A DNA stretch of 64,000 bases from Sipunculus nudus. Its lineage: Eukaryota; Annelida; Sipuncula; Golfingiida; Sipunculidae. The position numbers and the translations under genes are program-made. Positions 22,401-33,947 of this stretch are shown piece after piece. The DNA is taken from assembly GCA_026874595.1 (NCBI GenBank), contig CM049307.1, positions 44,088,362 through 44,152,361 of the forward strand, in the 5' to 3' direction. Numbering within the stretch: the stretch's first letter is position 1; every line of letters starts with the position of its first letter. The notes under the pieces are model-generated. The model made no database searches, was not told the DNA's origin, and was given only the letters and a program-made list of their open reading frames with translations.

Positions 22401-22569
22401 AGTAACACGATATGTAGTTTAATAATGCAGTGTACCACTGTATGATGGAAATGTACAAATTATACAAAGCGGCGTTAGCAACATGCTTAAATGTGGCAAC
22501 TCGGTTCCACAAGCACTACAAATAAGCTAATGATAAAGCACGCTATATACAAAATATATACAATACAAA

Positions 22570-22612
22570 CGTGGAGGGGGGGGGATCCCCCCTAATGACG
22601 CCCCTGCATGAA
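22570..22612. repeat. G-tract/C-tract inverted pair ending GACGCCCCTG
   Basis: A G run followed by GATCCCCCC and then ACGCCCCTG. Ends of this type (CAGGGGCG or CGCCCCTG next to a G or C run) recur at about 23617-23664, 25483-25527 and 27095-27142, suggesting a common short mobile element. Confidence 0.45.
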
Positions 22613-22985
22613 CAGTTTAAAACATAGCCTATTTTAACCATAAACCACACTGGGTATGTTATATAAACATACACCGTATAACATCAACATTTCGTTAATT
22701 TAATTTCCCATGATTCAGTTGCATATCTCATTCTGATACATATTTAAGTTTAGCAAAATTTGTTATCATGTTAAATCCAAATACTTATCTACTCATTGCA
22801 TTTATCCTATTATCATGTTTCTTTATGGTATATAGTTTATGTAAATTTTTTTATATAATATAATTTTGAGAATAATGTATTGTATATACATATATAAAAA
22901 CAGTATTTGAACAGTATTATTTTAACCAGTGACGTTTAAAATTTAGAAACGCCCCCTAATGGCACCAAGCAAGAGATCGAAGCGA

Positions 22986-22986
<1 letters not shown>

Positions 22987-23039
<53 letters not shown>
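22987..23039. repeat. (TA)n microsatellite
   Basis: About 26 TA units, absent from the equivalent place in copy B, which has a C run near 30620. Confidence 0.95.
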
Positions 23040-23044
<5 letters not shown>

Positions 23045-23294
23045 GCAGCATCCGATAACCCCTCACAAAGTGGAGTATCTTGTACCCTTATTGTGGAAGA
23101 ATCATAATAAAATGCACCTTTTGTGTAACCGTTTTCTCATTGTTTAACAAAAGTTTTCTTGCCAGTAACAATCATACATCAAAAAACGCGAACACCTTTC
23201 AACCAAAATATACTGCAGGAGCGAAGCAAGGGTTTATTGTAGGGAATGGATTTGGGGGGTCCAGCAGCATTTCTGCTGGCCAAAAAGTACACAC

Positions 23295-23297
<3 letters not shown>

Positions 23298-23343
<46 letters not shown>

Positions 23344-23380
23344 TATAATATATATATATATGTATATATGTGTGTGTGTG
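23298..23380. repeat. (TA)n / (TG)n compound microsatellite
   Basis: TA repeats, then interrupted TA, then TG repeats. The Tyr-Ile frames it gives on both strands are not genes. Confidence 0.93.
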
Positions 23381-23927
23381 TTTGTTTGTATGTATATGAA
23401 TCAGCCAACTTCAATATCCTTGTAACATTTAAAGCTAAAAATAAAAGAAAAATTTCACTTATTAATCACTTGTACCCTGCAGATGAAAGTGTACATTAAT
23501 GAAAGTTTACATAAACAAAGACTTAAATTTCAATATATTTAAAATTACTTTTATACTTTACCTTAGCAGATTTTCAGTGTCTGGAAAGTTCCCCTCCATA
23601 TTACATGCAAAGCAGGATGGGGGGGGGGGGTGGTCCCCTGCGCACCTGCCTGGTTACGCCCCTGTACTACAGCACATAACAGAAATTGCAAGATGTTATG
23701 CAAATTGTTTTCACACATACATGTACATCTGCACCACCCTTCCGCAAAAAGGGTGCATTGTGGGAATATAATTTCTATATTTACAATCCAAAACCAGCAG
23801 AGTCGTACGATCTCCTTCTGAGTCCCCATTCTGCGCAGTGTGCTTCTGTGCCAAAATTATGGTGCATATCGCCATCTGTTGGCCTTTCTCTGAATCAAAG
23901 TGCATGGCCCCCGGCTATGAGGCCAGA

Positions 23928-24221
23928 CCGTGTGTCCACGTATGCGGTAGAGATGCGGAAAGTCTAAAATCGTGCATATGGGAAAAAAAGGACTGTATCA
24001 ATTTATGTTTTGCGGAGTGCTGTACGAATACGTTTTTTGCCAATCGGACCATGTATCCGCGGGTACGGAAACGCATGTGGAAACGTGCCATTTTGTAGAG
24101 GTGCATGGAAGAGAGTGAAAGAAAACGCACTGACAAACGTATCTAATGGACCCACACACACACACAAAATATCCGCATACGTATCCACACACGCATCGCA
24201 TCCGTTCAAGTGGACACGCGG
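23928..24221. mobile_element. MITE-like insertion specific to duplication copy A
   Basis: The left end CCGTGTGTCCAC followed by GTATGCGG is mirrored by GTATCCGC-like/CCGCATAC and GTGGACACGCGG at the right end (24210-24221). It is about 294 bp, with no coding potential. Copy B, colinear on both sides (GCCATCTGTTGGCC upstream, TTTTGCACGAA downstream), lacks this block. That supports insertion after the duplication, or loss from B. Confidence 0.6.
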
Positions 24222-24401
24222 CTTAATTAAGCTGTAAACAATTTTACCAAATCCACGTTTTTGCACGAATCAAAAGAGCCGTATATTCCTTTCAACCTGG
24301 GGAAATTTTGTTGTTCAGGTGAAATGTTTCGACGAGATATTTGTGTATTCTGTTTTGTCATATCTGTAAAAGCACAGTGTGGGCCTAATACCCAGACGGG
24401 T

Positions 24402-24417
24402 GTATATATATATACAC

Positions 24418-24458
<41 letters not shown>

Positions 24459-24535
24459 ATGGTACTTATTGCAGCTGGCCTTGGTTGCGTTATGAAAAAT
24501 GGCAGATACTGCGCTTAGTTGTAGGACCAGCTGTG

Positions 24536-24581
<46 letters not shown>
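24402..24581. repeat. (TA)n followed by (GA)n microsatellites
   Basis: TA repeats at 24402-24454 and a pure GA run at 24539-24581. The GA run is shared in shorter form with copy B (31234-31258). Confidence 0.93.
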
Positions 24582-24585
<4 letters not shown>

Positions 24586-25819
24586 ATGCCAGAAAGTGTA
24601 GAAACTAGGTTTTAACTTTTATGACTCTTGCTGTAATATTGCAGTACAAGGTATCTTCAGAATTAAAGTAGCATTGTATTCCTGACCCAGATAAAACCTT
24701 TAAAGCACCAGTTAAAAGTTATAAGCAGAGAGTTCTAAAATAATTCAGGGTAATGAATAAATGTTTTCTATATTTTCCACTCCTTAACATATATTTATAG
24801 GTAATAAGATTTTGGTATTTATGTAATTACATGAAGACGCATATGTTTTATCGGAGGTAAGATTTTGCACTCTTTAGGTACAGGTAGTAAACCTGACAAA
24901 CTGTTCTAAGAGCTTTCAAAGTTCAACATTTTTGTAACTGTCTTCCATTTAAATAAAAAAAATATTCTCTCACAAATGTCACTTGCAAAAATTTATCTCT
25001 GCATTACCATATAGAGATACTGTACTAAAACAAAAGCTATATAATTGCAGTTTATATCGTAATTCTGCTAATTTCAGACCAAAGGCCATGCATCTGCAAT
25101 ATGCTTGCAATTCACTCCACGTATTATCAATAATACAGTGGTTAGTTAAATATAATTTGCTTACATTAAGAAAACCACAAAAAGTCGTTTTTCATATTTT
25201 GCAGATACGGCAGTCTGGCTGGTTTTGTATGACATAACAAGCTATCGACATAGGAATCTGCTGTGGCCATACCAGACCATTAGCCGATCTGGTAGCATCT
25301 AGATCTAAGCCAGGATAGGCATTGGCCTACCTCTGAATTGATAAAGCCCCGGAAGTATAGCCAACATGTACCTCAGTTGTACATGGGACAGATATTTTGG
25401 GACAGATATTTTGGGACATTGTATCAGAAGCTTTACATTGGTAAAATATGCAATTTAAATCCACTGCACATTTACCAAACAGGGGCGAATCCAGGATTTA
25501 GGGGAAAAAAAGGGGGGGGGGGGGGTGTCCAGCACAGGAGAACTAATGACAAAACCTAAAAATATGTTCCCAGGTCCCGAAAAGGAGGGGTCCAGGCCGC
25601 AAAAAAATTAACCTGAAACCTTTAAAAAAAGGTTCCTGCGGCTAAATAAGGGGGTGTGCCATTAGCACAGCTTATTTTTATTATTTCACTTTTCATAGGT
25701 GTACAACTCCTCAAGATTTTGGGAAGATAATATCTTTAAAATTAGGTGTACATAATTATTTTTTAGCACATTTGACTAAATGTCAACAGAGGTGTAGCAA
25801 TTTTTTGTCACTTCCCGAA

Positions 25820-26260
25820 TACTGGTAGCACGACATTTTTTTCCTATGTTTTACGATTTTGTTTCTATTCTTGAGACCGTCAAATGACAGCAATTGTGTC
25901 AGTTTCTCAGCTTTCGTTTCATCTAGTGTCCTGAAACCTTTTTTTTTTTATTGAACATGACTAGTTTTACCAGTTCCTAAAGACTGGTGACACGACCTGT
26001 ATTTTCTATTTTTAATACATTGTTTCCTATGCCAAATTACATCAATGGTATCTGTTTCTCAACTGTGGTTTCAAATAGCTTCCAGAAACCTGGTGTGCTT
26101 ATTGATCATGACTAGTTTTATCAGTTCATGAAGACTGGTGGCGCCACCTGTAGTTTTTTTGGGTTTTTTCCTTTACTTTTAGACTGCCAAATTATATCGA
26201 TGATATCAGTTTCTCAACTGTGATTTCTTCAAGTATCCTGAAACCTGGTGTGTTAAAAAT
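25820..26260. repeat. Tandem repeat of about 155 bp, three units
   Basis: Units are marked by ACTGGTRRCRCGAC/GGCGCCACC at about 25822, 25983 and 26134, each followed by a T-rich stretch, CAGTTTCTCA and CCTGAAACCT. The last unit contains the perfect palindrome GGTGGCGCCACC (26137-26148), the same 12-mer that punctuates the arrays at 55.6-57.8 kb. The sequence to about 26750 has GGTCACATG-type motifs reminiscent of the 13.8-15.5 kb element. Confidence 0.65.
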
Positions 26261-27159
26261 GACTCCACCCTCCCTGACCCCACACGTCAGGGACAAATCA
26301 GTAGAAATTTAGGATATTTGTGAACCCTGTATATTTGGAAGTAACGGCCAAACTTTTAATTCACACCTTCCATCTTTCAGGAACTCCTTACTTGACAATA
26401 GAAACCTGCAGATTTTGAGTTCACAGGGTCAACTTCTTTAGAAAGACTTTTTAATGCAATTAATGCCAAACTTTTCATCCTAAACCCTCATCCTTCACAT
26501 ATGGTTACCTACCAATAAGGGAAAACACGGTTTATTTTGAGGTCACATGTTAAAAGTCATAGGACTCTCTTCCTGAATAAGCTTCTGGATCAACTGAAGC
26601 GAAATTTTCATCTCAAACCTTTAACACCAGTAGGAGGAGGACCCTATTGATTGTTAGGTCACATGGTCAAGGGTCAAGGACACAGGACCCACATTTGAAA
26701 AAGAAAACTCATACAAATATCCTTATAGACAAATTCAGCTGAGCTTCGAGACCTTTGTGTCCTGTTGCTGAGTTTCTCAAATATCAAAGCTCTACTGCAT
26801 TTTAGAAATGTTCAAAACTTTCAGTCAGTTTTCTTTTGCTTGAACAAAGCTATTTCTCTGTAAGGACACCTCCGTGTCTTATGAATATGACAATATGACA
26901 TGATTCACGTTTTTATTTTCAACATTTTGCAACCCATCCATTAAACCTAGAAATTACATAATTCATGTAGCGTTCACGGATTTAAACGAGGACAGCATTA
27001 GCAGAGCATGGAGTGGGGATAAAATGTAGTATTCCCCTACCTTTTGAAAAGATGAAATTAAGATAAGTCCTAAGGCAAATCGGACATTGTCGGTCCCCCC
27101 CCCCCCTCCCCCCGGTTACAAAACGCAACTGCGCCCCTGCCCCTTGAGAATAAAAAAAG

Positions 27160-27715
27160 TGTGGTAAGATTGTTCCTTCAGGGTGCATCCTGTTGTAGGG
27201 TTATCCAGGCCACGAGACATGTTGTGCAAATATTTAAGTCTCTCCTCAAATACGTTGGTAGTATTTATAAACTGGACGACCGAACCATAACGTCCCCAAG
27301 TAAAGATAACCCACTGCTGTGGCTCATAGCAACGCCAAAACATTATACAGATGTTAAACGGAGGGGAAAGGCGCCTTCAGTTACACTCACACGACTGATC
27401 TCTTAGCATGCACACCAGCTATTTCAGCCGGGATAAGTCATTATATATATGCAGTTAGATATATATGCAATCTGCATTGGCTTTTTATTCATAATCACTT
27501 GTCGACTTGGCAGTTCTACTGAACCCTAGAAGCTGTGAGGGATAATGTCTTGCCTTGGAGGAATAAGAACTATGAATTAAGACCTTATACATGCATACAG
27601 AACGCATATCAAATCTGCATTGTTTTAATCATCGCAATCAATGGGTGATTGAATGGTTATATCAACCATTAAATCAATTTCTATATTGTGCTGTTTGAAT
27701 TTGAACTCTTGGAAA
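27160..27715 (+). promoter_or_regulatory. Upstream region of receptor gene 3
   Basis: Closely matches 20160-20699. TATATATA lies near 27445. Relative to gene 2 this copy has an upstream in-frame ATG at 27653 (21 codons before the main start), which could slightly alter initiation. Confidence 0.4.
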
Positions 27716-29116
27716 ATGAACTTTCCAGTTTCTACCACGTTGGTCATTATATTTATGAACCTACTGCCGGTACACGTGAATGGTTTGGCGGGAGAAGAGA
27801 GTCTTTATGAGGCGCTGATGTTGAATATAACGGACGCCACTAGAGACGTACCACCACCCGACCCCATACTGACCGTATACGCGGACTACCAAATCAGGTC
27901 AATAATATCCGTTGATGAGCAGGGCCAGAAAACAAAGACTTTTGGATGGGTGATCGTAACGTGGCGTGATAGCCGGCTCACATGGACGCCAGCTGATCAT
28001 AGTGGTATCCAGTTTATAATGGTGCCTTCTGACAAGATTTGGGTTCCCCCGTTGGGATTTCGCAACAGTATGGAAAGTGACCCCACGGCTCTCTTCAGCA
28101 CAGGTAAAGTGTGTGGCGTAGCAGCTGATGGTTCAGTTCGGTGGTTTCCGGCGGCACCCATTGAAACAAGCTGTACAGTTGACCTGACGTATTTTCCTTT
28201 CGATAAGCAAGTGTGCAGTCTGAGACTGGTCAGCTGGGTTTATGATTCCAGTAGACTGTTTCTCCGATGCCCAGGCCCCACAGTTTCCACGGACTTCCTC
28301 TCGGCTAATAATCAATGGGACCTCGCTGATACTGCCTGCAAAGAGGATTTACTCCAACTGGATGGTTTCTCTACAGCACGTGTTCAGTTCCACCTGTACT
28401 TGAACAGAAAGCCCTTGTATTATATCATAAACATTTTTATGCCCAGTATAATCCTGGCGTTCTTATCAGTAGCAATATTTTTCATCCCACCCGGCTCTAT
28501 CGCCAAGCTCAATATTGGCTTCTCACTGTTTCTCAACTTTACGGTTTTCCTGCTGAGAGTGGCGAACGTGACACCACGTGACAGCGATAATGAACCTATT
28601 CTGTCCATCTATATCACTATAATCATGGTCGTGGCAGCGTTTAGCGTCTTACTTTCACTGGGGTTGAACAACATTTACGAAAACGGCTTCAAAAGTCCGG
28701 TCCCAAGTTGTCTTCGTGTGTTCGTCTTCAATTATCTGGCAAGATTCGTCTGTAAGAAAACTCAGTACAACACTGATATTGTTGAACCTGCAGCGGGGGA
28801 ACAACAGGCCCAAGGCGGTCAGAGGTATGCGGATGGTGAAAATGGCAAACCACAGATTAATGGAACTGAGAATACAGGAATTGAAAAAGTCAACAAAAGT
28901 GATCTGGCTGTCGTTATGGAGAAGCTGGAGGAGATGGAACAAGGTAAGAAAGAAGAAGAATCAGAGGAGAAGAAGATTTCTAATGAATGGAAAGAATTTG
29001 TCCGAATAGTGGAGCGCGCTCTTGGGATCTTTTTCGCTACTTTTCTGACTTTACTAACAATTTTTCTACTAGGAGTGTACCCTGCAACTCAACCAGCGGT
29101 ACATCCAGAACTGTGA
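27716..29116 (+). CDS. Cys-loop ligand-gated ion channel subunit 3 (nicotinic-like, intronless)
   Basis: A 466-residue single-exon frame, about 27 substitutions from subunit 2 (about 94% identity). The start at 27716 is chosen because it matches subunit 2 and opens the signal peptide. An in-frame ATG at 27653 would add 21 residues with no signal-peptide character. All family landmarks are intact: Cys-loop C153-C167, W78, W174, four membrane segments and a charged cytoplasmic helix. Differences cluster in M1-M2: F235Y, M238I, C244S, V262I, F266N. C244S removes the M1 cysteine after Pro that is widely conserved in nicotinic subunits. F266N changes the 2' pore ring. The cytoplasmic loop carries most other changes. 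A, R and N remain at -1', 17' and 20'. Probably functional, as nothing is truncated. A canonical AATAAA is missing just downstream, unlike gene 2. Confidence 0.9.
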   Translation: MNFPVSTTLVIIFMNLLPVHVNGLAGEESLYEALMLNITDATRDVPPPDPILTVYADYQIRSIISVDEQGQKTKTFGWVIVTWRDSRLTWTPADHSGIQFIMVPSDKIWVPPLGFRNSMESDPTALFSTGKVCGVAADGSVRWFPAAPIETSCTVDLTYFPFDKQVCSLRLVSWVYDSSRLFLRCPGPTVSTDFLSANNQWDLADTACKEDLLQLDGFSTARVQFHLYLNRKPLYYIINIFMPSIILAFLSVAIFFIPPGSIAKLNIGFSLFLNFTVFLLRVANVTPRDSDNEPILSIYITIIMVVAAFSVLLSLGLNNIYENGFKSPVPSCLRVFVFNYLARFVCKKTQYNTDIVEPAAGEQQAQGGQRYADGENGKPQINGTENTGIEKVNKSDLAVVMEKLEEMEQGKKEEESEEKKISNEWKEFVRIVERALGIFFATFLTLLTIFLLGVYPATQPAVHPEL

Positions 29117-31560
29117 GGCTCTTCTTGTACCGCAGTGAAATTAATATACCAACCACCCGAATGTCATCGAGTTTCTTCTTCATGCAGTGGGACGAGATGG
29201 ATATTCCGATCACTTATTGGTCACTGCGGCATACCGCTTTGAACCAAAAGGATGTACTAGGCTTTTTAAACATTTTTCTAAGTATTAATGTGACATATCA
29301 AACAATATTTATCAAGGCACCCTCACCCTCTATGTTTCAAGCAACGTAATACTGAAAAATGCCTATACAGAATGGGGTAGGGTAACATTGTCCTTGATAG
29401 CAACACGATATGTAGTTTAATGACGAACTGAAGCACTGTATGGTGGAAATGTACAAATATACAAGTATACACAACATGCTCAGTTTGGAGACCAGATATA
29501 TCAAGAATATTTTCAATTAGGGAGAAGGATCGGAAAGAAGATGGAAACAGTGAAAAATACATTTGTGGTCTATTGCTACGTATGCGGGGTAATCAACGTG
29601 CACGGAATTGTTGGGCAGAAAAATTTGTATGGTGATAACAGCCTAATGCGGAGGTGTTTTAACAGGATCATTTACATTGACCGATTATACATGTAATGAG
29701 GTGTTGGTAGTCTCAGGTACAAAGTTTTACGGGCCTCCTTCCATGAAATGTCTTGTGATCCATATACGTAATGCTGTTATATCAGAAGTTATATTTCTTT
29801 TCACTCCATTTTCATACTACAGAGTCAGGGACAGCCACGCTTTCACAGGCATTGATTCAGCGAACCACTCGGTTGTTTATTTTATGAATAATGAACAAGG
29901 TAATTGAAACAATATCATGAGTCGTGTGAACTTGTGCCGGAGCAGGTCTATTGCCTGTTCTAGACGGAACGTTTAGCATTGCTTCCCGGGAGTACATCGA
30001 GAATTTGACCAATCAAATAAAGCAATATATAAAATACTATTTCTGGTGCATGTGTTTGCGATCAGACGGCATGTGTGCAGTGTTTTGTTAATATTTTGTT
30101 TGTCGGTTTTCATAGGCAGTTTTGATTTCGGAACCTGCAGGTTTCTTCATTATTCATCAAAAAGACGTCAGAGTGGCTCGTTAAAATGAAGGTCAATGAA
30201 AGTGTGGCGGCCACAGACTTGTTGGTATGGTGGTGATTCATCCAGGCAATCACGATCAGTTTAAAACATTAAACCTCACTGAATATGTTATAAAATGTTC
30301 TAAATATTTGAAACATACAACTAAAGATGTATAACTGAACAATTTTGTTAATTTTCCGTTATTCAGTTGCATATCTCATTCGGACATGTTTAAGATTTGC
30401 AAAATTTATCGATCCATATATTATGTATCTTTATGGTATATAGTTTACGTAAAAATATATGTAATTGTGTGAAGAATACATCGTATTTACACATATAAAA
30501 CCAGTATTGTTATTTAACACGGTCTTTTAAATCATAAAGAAATCTCAGGAAGCTCACCCTCATGAAACCCAAGCAGCAGATCAAGATGAGTGTACAGCAG
30601 TATGTGTAGCATTCGATTACCCCCCCCCCCCCCACAAAGCGGGGTGTCATGTACCCTTATTGTACAAGAATCATAATGAAATGTACCATTTGTTACCGTT
30701 TTTTCTCATTTTATAACATAATTCTTCTTGCAAACAGAAACCATAAACCAAAACACACGAACACATTTCAAAGAAAATATTCTGCATCAAATACAGACAT
30801 TGCAAGTTGTTATGTAAATTATTTTCACACATGCATGTACCTCTGTGCCACAATCCGCCAAAAGGGTGTATTATTTCTATACCTATAATCCTAAACCAGC
30901 AGTCTCTTACTCATGCAATTCTGCGCAATGTGCTTCGGTGCCAATATTAGGGTGCATAAAGCCATCTGTTGGCCAGTTTCTAAATTAGAGCGCGAGTCTC
31001 CCAGAGTACAAAGCGAGAACATCTTATATGTAAAAAAAAAAAAAAAAAAAATTGGCTAGATACATTTTTCTTTTGCACGAAGCGAAAGAGCCTCTTGAAT
31101 CTTGTCACTTTTCGTTATTCTGCTGAAATATTTTTTTGAGATATGTGGGAATTTGTTTGCCGTATTTGTAAAAGTATCATGCGGCTTAAGACCAAGACAG
31201 CTAGGCGTTGTAAATGGTATACTTACTGCTGTTGAGAGAGAGAGAGAGAGAGAGAGAAGGAATCTATTATCTTTTCAGAAAACGTGTAGAGAGTAAGTTT
31301 TTCATTTTTACCACTCTTGTTCTAAAATAGCGTATGGTATCATCTGAGTTATAGTACTAGAAGCATTGTATTCCAGCCCATTATGGATATAAAGTTCTAT
31401 TCCAGAGAGTTCTAAAATAATTCAGGGTATCGAAAGAGTTCTTGAGTTCCCATACCTAAATACATAAAGGAAATAAAACATTTATGTAATCACATGAAAA
31501 CAGATGCGTCTTAAGGGAGGTAATTTTTGGTCATCAGCAAGTACAGATGTTCTTTGCTTT
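29117..31560 (+). other. 3' flank of receptor gene 3
   Basis: Colinear with 22101-24900. The hexamer equivalent to the gene 2 AATAAA reads GAATGG near 29370. The next AATAAA is at 30016-30021. It contains a C run (about 30620-30633), a poly-A run (about 31028-31050) and a GA run (31234-31258). No gene seen. Confidence 0.45.
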
Positions 31561-31868
31561 ATTGTCTGAATCAAGGCATTAAGTTCCATTTTATTTACAT
31601 ACTTTAGTAGGAATTCTGAAACTGTAATTTCTAACAGTCTGTCAGGTCTTATGGGGTTGATGAGACAGGCAAATTTGGGTCTTGTGTTTTCGTTAAGTAC
31701 CATCCTGGTTTGCAAAAACAAAACAAAACAAAAAAAAAAAAAAAACAAAAAAAAAAAAAAAAAAAATACAAGGAGGGATTGCATTGACAATTGATTTAGG
31801 CCTACTTAATTGATGCAAACCAACACACATTTCGATCTTGATTTTAAAAAAAGCTCAACAAAAAAGAA
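31560..31868 (+). repeat. Dispersed 0.3 kb repeat, copy 1
   Basis: Matches 33342-33600 in the same orientation: AATCAAGGCATTAA, AATTCTGAAACT, AGTCTGNCAGG/AAG, GGAGGGATTGCA, TGACAATTG and AACACACATTT in order. This copy holds an expanded poly-A stretch (31730-31765). Confidence 0.7.
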
Positions 31869-33341
31869 TATTGTTCATGAAAACAGATGTGTTATAACGG
31901 AGGTTAGATTTTTGCACTCTGTAAAAACAAGGAGTATACCTAAGAAATTTTTCAAACAACTCTCAAAGTTTAAAATTTTTGTAACTGTTTTCCACTAAAA
32001 TCTAAATGATGTACCACTGACAATGTCACCTCCTGCTCTTAATCAGGGACATGCCGTATAGAGATACTGCAGTAATACAAGTGCTATGTAACTGCAGTTT
32101 ATATAGTCATTCTGAAACTTTGAGGTGGGTCCAAAGGTCCATCTGCATTATGCTTGCAATACACAGATTAATTTAAATATAATCTGATGCTCACATGTGG
32201 TGAAAGAATCACGCTCAAAGCCTTTTTTTCACATTTTGTAGATACAACAATCTGACTTCGTACGGCAGTACAAGCTATCGCCAAAGGAGACGGGCGTAGG
32301 CAACGGACACAAAAAGATCATAACCTTGTAGTATTTAAGAATTTGGAATGGTTGTTAATTTTAAACTGAAACATCCTCTATATTGCCAGTCTTTTGTTTA
32401 GAACTGATAATTAAAGCGGGATACCATTGCGGTGGTTACTGCAAAGTTTCCCCTTAATAATGTCGATTAACGTTCAGCTCATTTGCACCAGCCCTTGAGA
32501 AGCAGGCATATCTACCTGATTACCACCTATATTTCACCAACAGCTGGAGAGGTACCATGCATACATAAATCTCATTCGGGCGCCAGTAACCAAATGAGGT
32601 TTTCCCTCTGTCCTTACCGCCGAGGGCAGCAAGATATATCACTGGGGTGTTAATGGGTCAGTCAACTTGTAGTGAAAGAGGGGCGGTAGGTAGCTCCAAT
32701 GTTCTAAGCACAATTTTACTTCGAACTTGATAAAACCCTGACAGTATCTCAAACATATACCATGGATGTGCATGGATTAGATCAATAGTTTTGTTTGGAC
32801 TTGGTATCAGTGGCTTTAATTCTTAAACATTGTTGAAGTGCACCATAAAATATTCTGAACAATGTTTAGAGAGCACGCATCTAGACACCTCAAGGGGTAT
32901 GCCATTATCACAATGTGCCTTATTTTTATTTCATTTTTCTAAGGTTTACAGCTCCTTTCAAAGGTACTGCTATTGAAAAGAAATTAAGATTTAGGGAAGA
33001 AAATATCTTTAAAATCAAGAAGGTGTAAAGATTCATAATATTTTTTTTCACAAGGCAATGCCTCTCATGCGTTTCTTTTGCATTATTCTGGGGTCATTAA
33101 TCTTTCAGAAAAGGTGGGAATCAAATATAAGTAAAATAAGCACTTATGTAACATTAAAGCAGTAAAAATCAGACAATAACTGTAAATATCAGATCATCTA
33201 GAAAAAGTTCCTGTATGGGGGGCATCTCACAAAGTAAGAATAGGTGGACACAGACACAGATTCTGCCATCTGGCATCAAAGATGACTTCAAGCTCAATGT
33301 AAAGCAAGCATTAGCCAGCACAGAAGTCATTAACATGATTA

Positions 33342-33600
33342 TCTAAATCAAGGCATTAAATTGCATTATATTTACATATTAAAGTGAAAATTCTGAAACT
33401 ATAATTACTTATAGTCTGACAAGTTTGATAGGTCGATGAAGGCTGAAATTCTGAGTCTTGTATTTCTGACAAGTACTATCCTAGTTGGCAAAAAACATAA
33501 TACAGGGAGGGATTGCAGTGACAATTGGTTTACTTAATTAAGTCAAACTAACACACATTTTGATCATGATTAAAAATAAAAGAATTAACGAAAAATGACT
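33342..33600 (+). repeat. Dispersed 0.3 kb repeat, copy 2
   Basis: Direct-orientation partner of 31560-31868, 1.78 kb away. No such unit is seen in duplication copy A. Confidence 0.7.
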
Positions 33601-33655
33601 GTACAAGACATTTATTTACATGGCCACTTTTGAAAACATTACGCATGGATAAAGA

Positions 33656-33706
33656 ATATATACATTTATATATAATATATTATATTATATATATATATTA
33701 TATAAT
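33656..33706. repeat. TA-rich microsatellite
   Basis: Interrupted TA repeat between the receptor duplications and the DYDC1-like gene. Confidence 0.85.
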
Positions 33707-33947
33707 GAAAAGTACAGAAATGACACAAATAATGCATTTGCAACATGCACACAAACTTTTCGCATGATTTGTCATGTGTATCGACATACTATTCAGTTAA
33801 GATGGTACCAAAAAATAATGTGTACGGAGGCACATTTTATTTGATCTATATGTATAATGCATCACTAGTTGAGAGACTAGTGTTTCAGTGTCATTAACAA
33901 ACAACTAGAAGTATGACCCAAATTGTTCTGTGCTTGAACTGCTGAGT

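Larger units (their letters stand above)
19850..25750 (+). repeat. Segmental duplication copy A (carries receptor gene 2)
   Basis: Colinear with 26760-33020. Anchors: GACACCTCCGTGTCTTATGA (19959 / 26865), CCACGAGACATGTTG (about 20200 / 27209), the receptor coding region (20700 / 27716), CTTATTG at the 3' flank (23085 / 30655), GCCATCTGTTGGCC (23871 / 30961), AGTTCTAAAATAATTCAGGG (24731 / 31408) and TGCCATTA near 25660 / 32900. The coding region is best conserved and the flanks carry lineage-specific insertions. Confidence 0.85.
26760..33020 (+). repeat. Segmental duplication copy B (carries receptor gene 3)
   Basis: Colinear partner of copy A. Differences include an extra block of about 110 bp at 26979-27090 upstream of the gene, absence of the 294-bp MITE, and an extra 0.3 kb repeat unit at about 31560-31868. 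Confidence 0.85.

Noticed and set aside
27653-27715. Upstream in-frame ATG giving receptor 3 a longer N-terminus
   Set aside because: The extra 21 residues are not a signal peptide and gene 2 has no such ATG; the 27716 start matches both copies.
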